36,030 nucleotides of DNA from Phycisphaerales bacterium UBA3158 (GTDB lineage Bacteria > Planctomycetota > Phycisphaerae > Phycisphaerales > SM1A02): assembly GCA_002364555.1 (NCBI GenBank), contig DEYM01000063.1, positions 1,535-37,564 on the forward strand, in the 5' to 3' direction. Numbering within the stretch: the first letter of the stretch is position 1; every line of letters begins with the position of its first letter. The position numbers and the translations under genes are program-made. This document shows positions 26,069 to 33,439 of this stretch, piece after piece. Below the pieces are notes generated by a model, which saw only the letters and a program-made list of their open reading frames with translations, made no database searches and was not told where the DNA came from.

Positions 26069-26545
26069 ATGGCTTCCAAGAAATCCAAGCTGAAAGAAAC
26101 CAAAGAGCCGCTTATCCAGAACCGGAAAGCGAAGTACGACTATCTCATTACCGACACCCTTGAGTGCGGTATGAAGCTCAGTGGGACCGAGGTCAAATCA
26201 GTTCGAAACGGTCAGGTCAGCCTCGGGGAAGGATACGTTCACGCTTCCTCGGATCCGCTATCGCTTCTGCTTCATGGTGTGCATATCGGTGAATATCCTC
26301 CTGCCGGCTCCGCAGTGCAGCACGTACCGGTGAGAAACAGAATTCTTCTGGCTCACAAACGCGAAATACGAAAATGGGCGAATCTGACCCAGGAGCGTGG
26401 TAAGACCATCGTCCCTCTGAAGATGTACTTCGTCGATGGGCGTGTGAAGATGCTCATCGGCCTCGGCACGGGCAAGAAGCAGCACGACAAGCGCCATGCC
26501 ATCAAGGCTCGAGATGCCCAGCGAGACATGGATCGCCGAATGTGA
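26069..26545 (+). CDS. smpB: SsrA-binding protein SmpB
   Basis: Partner of tmRNA in trans-translation, rescuing stalled ribosomes. It has 158 residues, normal length. The family blocks are clear: NRKAKYDYLITDTLECGMKL, GTEVKSVRNGQVSL, the HVPVRNRILLAHKREI region, and a basic C-terminal tail (GKKQHDKRHAIKARDAQRD) that enters the mRNA channel. The frame is open far upstream, but conservation begins at this ATG. No tmRNA gene was recognised in the window. It is followed by two GC-rich stems and a tRNA gene on the other strand. Confidence 0.97.
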   Translation: MASKKSKLKETKEPLIQNRKAKYDYLITDTLECGMKLSGTEVKSVRNGQVSLGEGYVHASSDPLSLLLHGVHIGEYPPAGSAVQHVPVRNRILLAHKREIRKWANLTQERGKTIVPLKMYFVDGRVKMLIGLGTGKKQHDKRHAIKARDAQRDMDRRM

Positions 26546-26554
26546 TTTCTTGGT

Positions 26555-26574
26555 GGGCCCTCCGAAGAGGGCCC
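26555..26574. other. GC-rich hairpin after smpB
   Basis: GGGCCCTC (26555-26562) pairs with GAGGGCCC (26567-26574) around a CGAA tetraloop; a second small stem (CCGGG/CCCGG) follows directly. It lies between the smpB stop and the 3' end of the oppositely oriented tRNA. No T run follows on either strand, so it may act as an RNA 3'-end stabiliser or a Rho-type site rather than an intrinsic terminator. Confidence 0.45.
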
Positions 26575-26617
26575 CGGGAGGCAACCCGGAGAACGTCCAG
26601 ATTGCCTGCTCATCTAA

Positions 26618-26703
26618 TGCGCGAAAGAGGACTCGAACCTCCACGGGATTTTACTCCCACCAGCACCTCAAGCTGGCGCGTCTGCCAATTCCGCCACTCG
26701 CGC
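26618..26703 (-). tRNA. tRNA-Leu (anticodon GAG)
   Basis: Read on the minus strand, a full class II tRNA folds. The acceptor is GCGCGAG with TTCGCGC and discriminator A73, as expected for leucine. The D-arm region contains AGTGGCGGAATTGGCAGACGC. The anticodon stem CCAGC/GCTGG holds the loop TTGAGGT with anticodon GAG, then a long variable arm and a T-arm with GGTTCGAGTCC. It should read CUC and CUU codons. The 3' CCA is not encoded (the DNA continues TTAG), so it must be added by a nucleotidyltransferase. Confidence 0.95.
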
Positions 26704-26769
26704 TTGGGTAAGTCCAAGAGGATAGCGGGCAAACGGGACATGTGCGAGTGAAAGACCTATCATCCCTCT

Positions 26770-27456
26770 GTGGCAGCTGATCAGGTCCTGATAAATGAGG
26801 TCTTCCATAGTGTCCAGGGGGAATCCACCTGGGCAGGCCTGCCCTGTGTCTTCATCCGGCTCAGGGGCTGTCCTCTGCGATGCCACTACTGCGATACCGA
26901 GTACGCCTTTCGCGAGGGAAAGGCCCGGCTGGTGGAAGAGGTGGTCGAGGAGGTGGCGGCGATCGGCTGTCCTCTGATCGAGGTCACCGGTGGTGAGCCG
27001 CTTCTGCAGCCCGCGGTCCATCCGATGATGAGCAAGCTCTGCGATCTTGGTCATACGGTTCTGATCGAGACGGCGGGTGCTCATGACATATCGGTCTGTG
27101 ACGAGCGTGTGATTCGCATTCTGGACATCAAGACGCCCGGAAGTGGGGAATCCGATCGTGTGCTCTGGGAGAACATCGAACATCTTCGTCCATGTGATGA
27201 AGTCAAGTTCGTGCTTGTCGATCGTGGGGACTACGACTGGATGAAGACGGTCATCCTTGAGCACGATCTCACCAATCGAGTGGATACGATCCTGCTGTCT
27301 CCTGCCTTTCATCAGGAAAGTGGTCGGGACATAGCCGGTTGTCCGGGGCTCGATCCATCGGAACTCGTCAGCTGGATGCTGGAGGATCGTCTTCCTGTTC
27401 GAATGCAGTTGCAGATGCACAAGTTCATATGGGATCCAAAGACCAGAGGCGTATGA
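26770..27456 (+). CDS. queE: 7-carboxy-7-deazaguanine synthase (radical SAM)
   Basis: Radical SAM enzyme of the queuosine/7-deazaguanine pathway, converting 6-carboxytetrahydropterin to 7-carboxy-7-deazaguanine. It has 228 residues. The iron-sulfur cysteines are C34, C38 and C41 (GCPLRCHYCDT), followed by the family VTGGEPLLQ. The N-terminal VQGESTWAGLPCVFIRL is typical of QueE. Start is the GTG at 26770, needed for INEVFHSVQGE; no strong Shine-Dalgarno is seen. No other queuosine gene is nearby. The stop overlaps the next gene (ATGATG), so the two are probably translated together. Confidence 0.94.
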   Translation: MAADQVLINEVFHSVQGESTWAGLPCVFIRLRGCPLRCHYCDTEYAFREGKARLVEEVVEEVAAIGCPLIEVTGGEPLLQPAVHPMMSKLCDLGHTVLIETAGAHDISVCDERVIRILDIKTPGSGESDRVLWENIEHLRPCDEVKFVLVDRGDYDWMKTVILEHDLTNRVDTILLSPAFHQESGRDIAGCPGLDPSELVSWMLEDRLPVRMQLQMHKFIWDPKTRGV

Positions 27457-28139
27457 TGCAAAAGGGACCTTACGGGCATCCTCTTGTCGTGACGGGTCAG
27501 CGCCATCCTGGTGGCTGGGCCTCAGGGCTTCTGGGCGAATCGGGTCTCTCGATCCATCTCCACGAGATCGGTACTCCAGTGACTGCGGATCGAAATGACG
27601 CTCAAGCGGATATTCAGGTGTTCTTCTCAGGTGAGACCGAAGGGGCCATACCCTGGGGCGTCGGTGCCTGGGAGTCTCTTCAGAAGCGTGTCATGGAAGC
27701 CAATGGTGGGGGTGGTCGAATGCTTCTGAGGCCTCATCATCGACACGTTCTGGCAGACGCGCCGGCTTGTCGCCACTGGCTCTTCTCGAAAGAGCCGGAT
27801 CCGCCAGCCTGCGGGGTGGCTCTGTCGCCAGCATCGATTCTGGTCGGCTCGATGGTCGATGCCTGGGAGGACCATATCGGGCGACTGTTCGAGTTCATCG
27901 GTGACAGCTCGGGAGCGGTGATCCTGGAGGACTTCCATCTGAGCGACTCAGGGGAGATCCAGAGCGTGACCATGGGCTCAGGGCGTCTCGATGGGGGCCT
28001 GGTGGGCTCCATGATCAGGACGCATGTGCCATCGGACGTTCCTGTGATCATCGATGCAGGCTCCATCGATGAAGCCAAATCGTGGCTCTGGCCAAGTTCA
28101 TGTGATCAGGACTTGTCATCAGGGCTACAATCGACTTGA
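27453..28139 (+). CDS. Conserved-looking protein of unknown function, coupled to queE
   Basis: Not recognised. About 228 residues, soluble, with no signal peptide or membrane helix. The sequence alternates hydrophobic strands and helices in a way that could be an incomplete alpha/beta barrel: ILVGSMVDAWEDHIGRLFEF, then AVILEDFHLSDSGE, then VPVIIDAGSIDEAKSWLW. Two ATGs are possible (27453 overlapping the queE stop by 4 bases, or 27456); AGAGG lies just upstream of both. It resembles the C-terminal half of sugar-phosphate isomerase/epimerase-type TIM barrels only loosely, so I assign no function. It lies between queE and nuoC. Confidence 0.7.
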   Translation: MMQKGPYGHPLVVTGQRHPGGWASGLLGESGLSIHLHEIGTPVTADRNDAQADIQVFFSGETEGAIPWGVGAWESLQKRVMEANGGGGRMLLRPHHRHVLADAPACRHWLFSKEPDPPACGVALSPASILVGSMVDAWEDHIGRLFEFIGDSSGAVILEDFHLSDSGEIQSVTMGSGRLDGGLVGSMIRTHVPSDVPVIIDAGSIDEAKSWLWPSSCDQDLSSGLQST

Positions 28140-28148
28140 ATAGCCCTG
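28120..28148 (+). repeat. Inverted repeat across the stop codon before nuoC
   Basis: CAGGGCTA (28120-28127) and TAGCCCTG (28141-28148) form a perfect 8-bp stem with a 13-base loop that contains the stop codon of the unknown gene. No T run follows. It may be an attenuation or stability element in front of nuoC; function unknown. Confidence 0.4.
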
Positions 28149-28192
28149 GAACGATCGAACAATGCCGTTTTCGAGATCAATGGAGTTGATCA

Positions 28193-28747
28193 ATGACCAA
28201 TGAAATGCCAAACCATCCAGCTCTGACTTCCGTCAAGGCGGCATTTGGCGACAGGCGACTGGTCGCAACCGATTTTCGAGGCCAGGTCTCGTTGATTGTC
28301 GACCCCGAGGATGCGCATGAGATCCTGCGTTTTCTTCGAGATGATCCCGGTTGCGATTTCAAGCATCTCGTCGATGTGACCAGCGTGGACTATCTGGACT
28401 ATCCCGCATCCACGCCCGGAAGATTCGCGGTTGTCTGGGTACTGAGAAGTCTCACTCACAATACGCTTCTGGTGGTGAAGTCGTTCCTTGATCCCAGCAT
28501 CGATACGACCGGCATCGAGGCCGACCCCGCTCTGGAGATCGACAGCGTCTGCGATCTGTGGGAGGGGGCGGAGTGGAGAGAACGTGAGGTCTTCGACATG
28601 TTCGGAATACGCTTCAAGGCACATCCCGATCTACGTCGAATCCTCCTCTGGAGAGATTTTCCAGCACATCCACTACGCAAGGACTACCCGCTGCGCGGAA
28701 GAGGCGAGCGGGAGAACTATGCGGTCGTGGATCGTGAAGGGGCCTGA
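28193..28747 (+). CDS. nuoC: NADH-quinone oxidoreductase subunit C
   Basis: Peripheral-arm subunit (30-kDa type) of respiratory complex I, 184 residues. The signature is near the C-terminus: WREREVFDMFGIRFKAHPDL followed by RRILLW and HPLRKDYPLRG. The N-terminal half carries LVDVTSVDY, typical of NuoC. It is not fused to NuoD. No other nuo gene is present on either side, although nuoA-B-C-D normally sit together. The space after it holds a convergent small gene that ends 12 bases from this stop. Confidence 0.95.
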   Translation: MTNEMPNHPALTSVKAAFGDRRLVATDFRGQVSLIVDPEDAHEILRFLRDDPGCDFKHLVDVTSVDYLDYPASTPGRFAVVWVLRSLTHNTLLVVKSFLDPSIDTTGIEADPALEIDSVCDLWEGAEWREREVFDMFGIRFKAHPDLRRILLWRDFPAHPLRKDYPLRGRGERENYAVVDREGA

Positions 28748-28759
28748 TTCGATCTTCTG

Positions 28760-28963
28760 TCAGGCAGCTACGGGACTGTATCCATCACAGCTTCCAACGA
28801 CAGCCACTCGAAGGTGCAGGTTGGAGTTGCTCGGATGATCACAGCCTCCGATGACTTCTTCCTCGGATTTTCTGGCAATCCGGATCTGAACAAGTTTTTC
28901 CTCCGGGATGCCCTCGCCGAAGTGTGAGCATGTACCGCATTGGCCATTTGAGAAACTGATCAT
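28760..28963 (-). CDS. Small four-cysteine protein (possible zinc ribbon or Fe-S protein)
   Basis: Not assigned to a named family. A 67-residue soluble protein with C9-x2-C12, then H14, C41, H43 and C59 (QCGTCSHFG, GGCDHPS, GSCDGY). Four cysteines plus two histidines suggest zinc or iron-sulfur binding. The start at 28963 is fixed by AAGGAG 8 bases upstream, the best Shine-Dalgarno in the window; the frame is open a further 24 codons, but that part covers the promoter. A promoter-like pair and a 5' hairpin precede it, so it is its own transcription unit and probably well expressed. I have an impression of similar small CGTC proteins in other planctomycetes, but could not verify it. Confidence 0.85.
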   Translation of the reverse strand: MISFSNGQCGTCSHFGEGIPEEKLVQIRIARKSEEEVIGGCDHPSNSNLHLRVAVVGSCDGYSPVAA

Positions 28964-28986
28964 ATTGGTGCTCCTTGTTGAAATCG

Positions 28987-29008
28987 GGCGAGTGTCATAC
29001 GACTCGCC
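28987..29008 (-). promoter_or_regulatory. 5' leader hairpin or operator of the four-cysteine protein
   Basis: GGCGAGT and ACTCGCC form a perfect 7-bp inverted repeat with an 8-base spacer. It begins only a few bases after the predicted transcription start and ends 23 bases before the ATG, leaving the Shine-Dalgarno free. It could be an mRNA-stabilising 5' stem or a repressor site. Confidence 0.55.
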
Positions 29009-29017
29009 TACATAGTA

Positions 29018-29045
29018 AATGTATGAGTTAAACAAGATCAGTCAA
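29018..29045 (-). promoter_or_regulatory. Sigma-70-like promoter of the four-cysteine protein
   Basis: On the minus strand, TTGACT (29045-29040), a 16-base spacer and TACATT (29023-29018). It matches the housekeeping consensus better than any other pair I found in the window. The predicted start near 29011 leaves a leader of about 48 bases. Confidence 0.6.
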
Positions 29046-29143
29046 GGCCGAATCGTCAATACAAATCACTTGCGATTGAGACTCAAAAACAACTGTGTTA
29101 AACGGCTTTTTTCAATCACTACATCGTCAATAACAGTCGGGGT

Positions 29144-32100
29144 TTAACGTGCGCCCGAGCCGCTTGGTTCGAGAAGTTGAATCGAATCGACGAGTGGGTC
29201 CATATTCCAGACCATCTTGGTGGCCTTCACGGGAAGCGGGGAGCCTTCGGTGATGATGCTGACCTTGCGTCCCGGGCGAGCCGTCAGCGTTGCTATCTGC
29301 GTACGCGTGTCGTAGTCGACGTCATGTGCATCGGCGCGACGCTGTGGTGTGGCCAGATACACCTCGCCTTGTGCATGGAGCTGTTCGATTTCCATGTCGC
29401 CCTGGAAGTCCAGGGGATTGGCCTGGTCTCGAGTGCGTGCGCCGCGGGACCGTCGCGTGACGGCCTCGACTTGGTTGGCCGTGATGGTCGCGACATCATC
29501 GTCAGTGAGTCCACGATAGAGTCCCTCCACGTTTCCCAGCATCGAGAGTTCGTATCGGTCTCCGGGCATTCGTTCCAGATCCAATCTCTTGGTCCAGACG
29601 AATCTGCTCGTGCCGGGGCCTGAGAAGGGTCCCTCGGGAATCGAATCAGCGGCATCCTCCGTCGCAGGTTCGCGTATGACCAGTGAGCCATCTCCAATGA
29701 CTTCAGCCGTCACGTCAAGATCGTTCCATGTGATGTGCTTCGCGGCGATGAAGAACACGCTTGGCAGATCCGATCGGGCCGGAAGTATCCACTCCCGACG
29801 TTCGAGCCTGGCATTGCCCCTGGCGATCATCGTCTCGAGCACTCTCGACTCGCGCTCAACTGCATTGATGTCCAACGGATCAGTTGTGGTTCTTCTGGAG
29901 ATCGTGCCGTTCTCCTCGGAGAAGGCGAATTGAAGCGTCAGCGAATCTCCGTCCATGGTGCTTCGCTCGGTCGGGCTGCCATCCGAGACGACGGCCACCT
30001 TGCCTCTGAGTTCGATGGAGCCTGCTCCCTCGTTATGGCGACTGTCATAGCTCATCGCCTCGTTCCAGCGAGCTCTCATCGTCACGGGGCCGCTGCCCAG
30101 GGCCGCCTCCTTCTGATCCTCCGCCTTCGGGGCGGTGGTTGGTACCTGAGGACGCTCGATGCGTTCGTCGGCAGAAACATCAAGTGGATACCGAAGCATG
30201 CGAGCCTGCCCGGGACCATCCCAGTTGGCGGTTCCGGTCATCCTTGAAATGACCAGTTTCTGGCCATGATTGATGAGCATCTCCTTCCGGGCAACCGTGA
30301 CATCCCGACCCGTGAGTACGGCGATTTCCTGACGAGCATCACCTTCGAGTCGATCCGCGAATGCGCGTCCTCCATCCGCCAGCAGGACCTGCACGTCTCC
30401 GGTGGCCAGGAAGTCCTTGATGTTGACATTTCCGCCGAAGAGATCCTCCTTGGCCGGCTCGGTGATGGCCGCCGCGGTTTCACCAGCTTCCATGGTGACG
30501 ATCAGCTGGTCGGTCCAGAGAGTCTGGTCATCATTTCGGGCTCTCACATTCTCGAGTGCAACCATCCGTTCCGGTTCGGAGCCGCCATCGGGTCCTCTCA
30601 TGAAATTCATCTTCAATGATCCGCAGTCGATGGTTCCATCTTCCGATTGAACGGCGACCTGATCCCTGAAGAGGATGGATTTGAGTGCTGGATCACCCTC
30701 CGGTTCATCGGTGCCAGGCCCATCGGGTTCGAACTCGATATCGACCCCGCCTTGCCATGTCAGTTCGAGTTGGACGCTCGTATCCGGCGTTCCATCGATC
30801 ATCGCGTCCATGGCGGTTCCGATGGGGGCTTGCTGACCATCGATCTCCATGTCCATCACTCTGGCCAGTGGTGAAGCTCCGGACATCACTTCGATTGTGC
30901 CGGGATTGATGAATCCAGCTTCGCCGGATTCCGGACTGGCCCACATCCACGATCCTTCGGCTCGGAAACGATCGGTCAGGAGATCGACGTCCGTCGCATC
31001 GTCTCCAAGAAGATCGAACCGCTGCGCAAGTGTCGTGTATTCGACTGTTGGGCAGGTGATTCGAAGCCTCCTTTGCGGATCTTCGATCAAGACCGGCCCT
31101 CCAAGGAGCTGCAGCTTCGCATCCCGAGGATCAGCGAGATGATCCTCCGTTTCAAGCAGGGGGATCATCGTCACGGGCCCATCGCAGGTCACCAGAATCT
31201 CATTGCCCATCTCAAGGCTCGGCGTTCCGATCGCCATCGAGGCGCCGATCGCAGGAAGCGACAGGGGCCTACTGCCGATGAACGTCGCTGGGGGCGAACT
31301 CATGGCTGTCGCCGGTGTGGCGAACTGTTCACTCTTGAGCGAGAAGACGACATTCATCTTGTCGCCCAGGGCGGTTCGTGCCCTCACGCCCTGGCCCTGC
31401 TGTATACGGACATTGTCGCTGAGAGTCAGTTGGTAGAACGTCACCGGGGAATCGTTCTGATCGGCCAGGGAGGTCGCATCGGGTTGCCATCTCGCCTTCA
31501 GCGAGCGTCTTCCTGATCTGGTCAGTCTGGTCTTCTCCGGAGAACGAATCAGGAGGTAATCCAGCTTCGCCATCTTCAGGTATTCGATTCGCTGATCCTG
31601 ATCGTTGAGCAGCACCTGCAGATCCCGTCCGACCATCTCTTCTCGTGGGGTATCCAGTTCGATGCGGCCATCGCAGGAGATCTTGCCGAGGAAATTGTCG
31701 AATGTGGCTCTTGGTGTCCGAATGACCAGGGCCGGTGAATCGATCAGTGGATTCGCCGGTCGGCCATCCACTGGATCGTACATGGCGATTCGGACGTTTC
31801 CATTGAATTGGCCCTCCTCCAGTTCCCGCTGCGGCGCGTAGGCCAGCGCGGTGTCGCCGGTGAGGGTGACCAGTCGATTCTGACTCATGTACAACTCGAC
31901 CTCGGGTCGATCCATCGAGATCCAATGCGCATCGAGCTCCTTTGGATCCGGGTCGAGATGTTCACATCGATACTGCTGCGATAGTTGGCCATTCTGATCG
32001 GCGACCTGGATCCAGCCACCACGAGGCATGTCGAGTCCCATGCTGGGGTCGACCATGTTCGAAGCGATCTGCTCGCCGTCGAGTTCCAGATCACTTGGGC

Positions 32101-32296
32101 CGATCAGTTCGGTCATCCGAGCCTGCTCGGTGATCAGTCCTTCCTCGGTTGGACGATCGATCAGGATCACGATTCCCAGAAGCAGGATGCTGCCGACGAT
32201 TCCGATCCAGGTCGTCCGCCATGGGCGACGCGTGGCACGCTTCGCGGAATCGGATGCCGTCAGGAGTACGTTGCGTTCATTCTGATTGGAATTCAT
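29144..32296 (-). CDS. Giant LptC/LptA-like LPS-transport protein
   Basis: Protein of 1050 residues, against about 190 for LptC and 185 for LptA. A basic N-terminus and one membrane helix (about 29-46, WIGIVGSILLLGIVILI) resemble the LptC anchor. The rest is predicted periplasmic, beta-rich and acidic, with repeated OstA/LptA-type segments in which a glycine-containing strand is followed by a residue pattern of masks and depositions. Clear examples are ATGDVQVLLADGG (about 627) and HAQGEVYLATPQRRADA near the C-terminus. This suggests LptC anchor and several LptA-like bridge units in one chain; it is inference from pattern and context. Its ATG overlaps the kdsC stop by 4 bases (ATGA), the order kdsD-kdsC-lptC known from E. 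coli. No lptB follows; the next gene is the four-cysteine protein. Confidence 0.75.
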   Translation of the reverse strand: MNSNQNERNVLLTASDSAKRATRRPWRTTWIGIVGSILLLGIVILIDRPTEEGLITEQARMTELIGPSDLELDGEQIASNMVDPSMGLDMPRGGWIQVADQNGQLSQQYRCEHLDPDPKELDAHWISMDRPEVELYMSQNRLVTLTGDTALAYAPQRELEEGQFNGNVRIAMYDPVDGRPANPLIDSPALVIRTPRATFDNFLGKISCDGRIELDTPREEMVGRDLQVLLNDQDQRIEYLKMAKLDYLLIRSPEKTRLTRSGRRSLKARWQPDATSLADQNDSPVTFYQLTLSDNVRIQQGQGVRARTALGDKMNVVFSLKSEQFATPATAMSSPPATFIGSRPLSLPAIGASMAIGTPSLEMGNEILVTCDGPVTMIPLLETEDHLADPRDAKLQLLGGPVLIEDPQRRLRITCPTVEYTTLAQRFDLLGDDATDVDLLTDRFRAEGSWMWASPESGEAGFINPGTIEVMSGASPLARVMDMEIDGQQAPIGTAMDAMIDGTPDTSVQLELTWQGGVDIEFEPDGPGTDEPEGDPALKSILFRDQVAVQSEDGTIDCGSLKMNFMRGPDGGSEPERMVALENVRARNDDQTLWTDQLIVTMEAGETAAAITEPAKEDLFGGNVNIKDFLATGDVQVLLADGGRAFADRLEGDARQEIAVLTGRDVTVARKEMLINHGQKLVISRMTGTANWDGPGQARMLRYPLDVSADERIERPQVPTTAPKAEDQKEAALGSGPVTMRARWNEAMSYDSRHNEGAGSIELRGKVAVVSDGSPTERSTMDGDSLTLQFAFSEENGTISRRTTTDPLDINAVERESRVLETMIARGNARLERREWILPARSDLPSVFFIAAKHITWNDLDVTAEVIGDGSLVIREPATEDAADSIPEGPFSGPGTSRFVWTKRLDLERMPGDRYELSMLGNVEGLYRGLTDDDVATITANQVEAVTRRSRGARTRDQANPLDFQGDMEIEQLHAQGEVYLATPQRRADAHDVDYDTRTQIATLTARPGRKVSIITEGSPLPVKATKMVWNMDPLVDSIQLLEPSGSGAR

Positions 32297-32829
32297 TCGG
32301 AGTTCTCTTCTTCATGGGTGTAGCTCTTGACGAGTTGGTCCCATTCGCCATTGGATTTCAGAATGGACTCGATGACTTCCCTGATGGCGCCCTGGCCTCC
32401 CGAGCATGTCGTCACATGATCAGCGGCAGTCTTGACCTCAGGGGCCGCATTGGCAACGGCGACGCCCAGACCAGCGGCCATGATCAGGGGTATGTCCGGA
32501 AGATCATCGCCCACCATCGCGGCCTCTTTCGCGGGAATTCCCGTTCGCTCAAGGAGCTCGCGCCAGGCGGGGAGCTTCTTGCTCTGCCCATCGGCGAGCA
32601 GCGTGATCCCCAGCTCCCGGCAGCGAGTGCTGACTGGCTTCGAGGCCCGTCCGGTGATGACCGCCACGGTTCTGCCGGTCGACTGCCAGAGTCGGATGGC
32701 CAGGCCATCGTGGATGTGGAAGGTCTTCATCTCACGGCCCTCGCCATCGAGTTGAAGTCTGCCGTCGGTCATGACTCCATCCACATCGAGACAGAGAAGT
32801 CGAATTTGTGCTGTGCGATCAGGTAGCAT
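32293..32829 (-). CDS. kdsC: 3-deoxy-D-manno-octulosonate 8-phosphate phosphatase
   Basis: HAD-superfamily phosphatase that removes phosphate from KDO 8-phosphate, the third step of KDO synthesis for LPS. It has 178 residues, the usual compact (capless) KdsC size. Seen: nucleophile D15 and D17 in LDVDGVMTDG, VITGRAS (motif II), and KEAAMVGDDLPDIPLI (motifs III/IV). GGAG lies just upstream of the ATG. It is followed by the Lpt-like gene with a 4-base overlap and preceded by the Ntn-hydrolase gene with a 30-base gap, so it is in the middle of the LPS operon. Confidence 0.95.
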   Translation of the reverse strand: MLPDRTAQIRLLCLDVDGVMTDGRLQLDGEGREMKTFHIHDGLAIRLWQSTGRTVAVITGRASKPVSTRCRELGITLLADGQSKKLPAWRELLERTGIPAKEAAMVGDDLPDIPLIMAAGLGVAVANAAPEVKTAADHVTTCSGGQGAIREVIESILKSNGEWDQLVKSYTHEEENSE

Positions 32830-32859
32830 TTTGCTCCAATCTAGGTCTCGTCGGTTTCT

Positions 32860-33432
32860 TCAGGAGGTGGGGACTCTCACCAGATCCAGTGAGCCGCCGC
32901 AATGCACATCCAGTCGGCAGGCGGTCTCCAGGGCGGCTGTGACCAGACTCTGGTCATCATCGATTCGATCCCAGAGCGCTTCGATCGCGCCGATCGCGTA
33001 TTCGCTGCCGGATCCGATGGATGCGTAGCGTTTGAATTCCGTCACACCCAGATCACTGGATACCTTGAAGAGTCCTCCCTTGCTGGCAACCAGAAAGGAG
33101 GAGTCGAGATCCGTGAACGGGGTGTCCTTGGAATTGGCCTGATCATTGACGAAGGGGTAGCCCTCCCTCATGGATCTCCACAACTCCAGGAAGAAGCTGA
33201 ACACGGCCATCTTCGAATCGAGTGCCGGCGGCTCCTTCTCCTTCATCCAATGATCGATGATGTCGTCGTAGACGGCCCAGCCGGTTCCGCCGATGAAGGA
33301 CTCACCCATGGTGAAGATCTTGCGAGTGCGGCAGTTCTGCTCAGGTGTCATTTCGCCATCGCCGAAACAGGTCAGTGAATCGGCTCCCATCGTGACAACC
33401 CCGTTTCGTTGAATGGCGACGATGATCGACAT
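32860..33432 (-). CDS. Proteasome/HslV-like Ntn hydrolase with N-terminal Ser
   Basis: Predicted self-exposing peptidase subunit of 190 residues. The start SIIVAIQRNGVVTMGADS aligns with the HslV N-terminus (TTIVSVRRNG, then AGDG): Ser takes the place of catalytic Thr1, and D17 falls exactly at the conserved proteasome Asp17. A basic TRKI (K37) is near the Lys33 position, with an apparent 4-residue insertion. Later parts (GGTGWAVYDD, IGSGSEYAIGAI) are typical of beta-subunit folds. Start ATG at 33432 was chosen because it places Ser directly after Met, so Met removal would expose it; the frame also opens with a TTG at 33438. It starts 7 bases after the kdsD stop. No HslU or other ATPase is adjacent. 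Anbu/BPH-type proteases are an alternative family. Confidence 0.8.
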   Translation of the reverse strand: MSIIVAIQRNGVVTMGADSLTCFGDGEMTPEQNCRTRKIFTMGESFIGGTGWAVYDDIIDHWMKEKEPPALDSKMAVFSFFLELWRSMREGYPFVNDQANSKDTPFTDLDSSFLVASKGGLFKVSSDLGVTEFKRYASIGSGSEYAIGAIEALWDRIDDDQSLVTAALETACRLDVHCGGSLDLVRVPTS

Positions 33433-33439
33433 GGTCAAG

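Noticed and set aside
26555..26574. Hairpin after smpB as a Rho-independent terminator
   Set aside because: No T run on either strand, so only reported as a hairpin.
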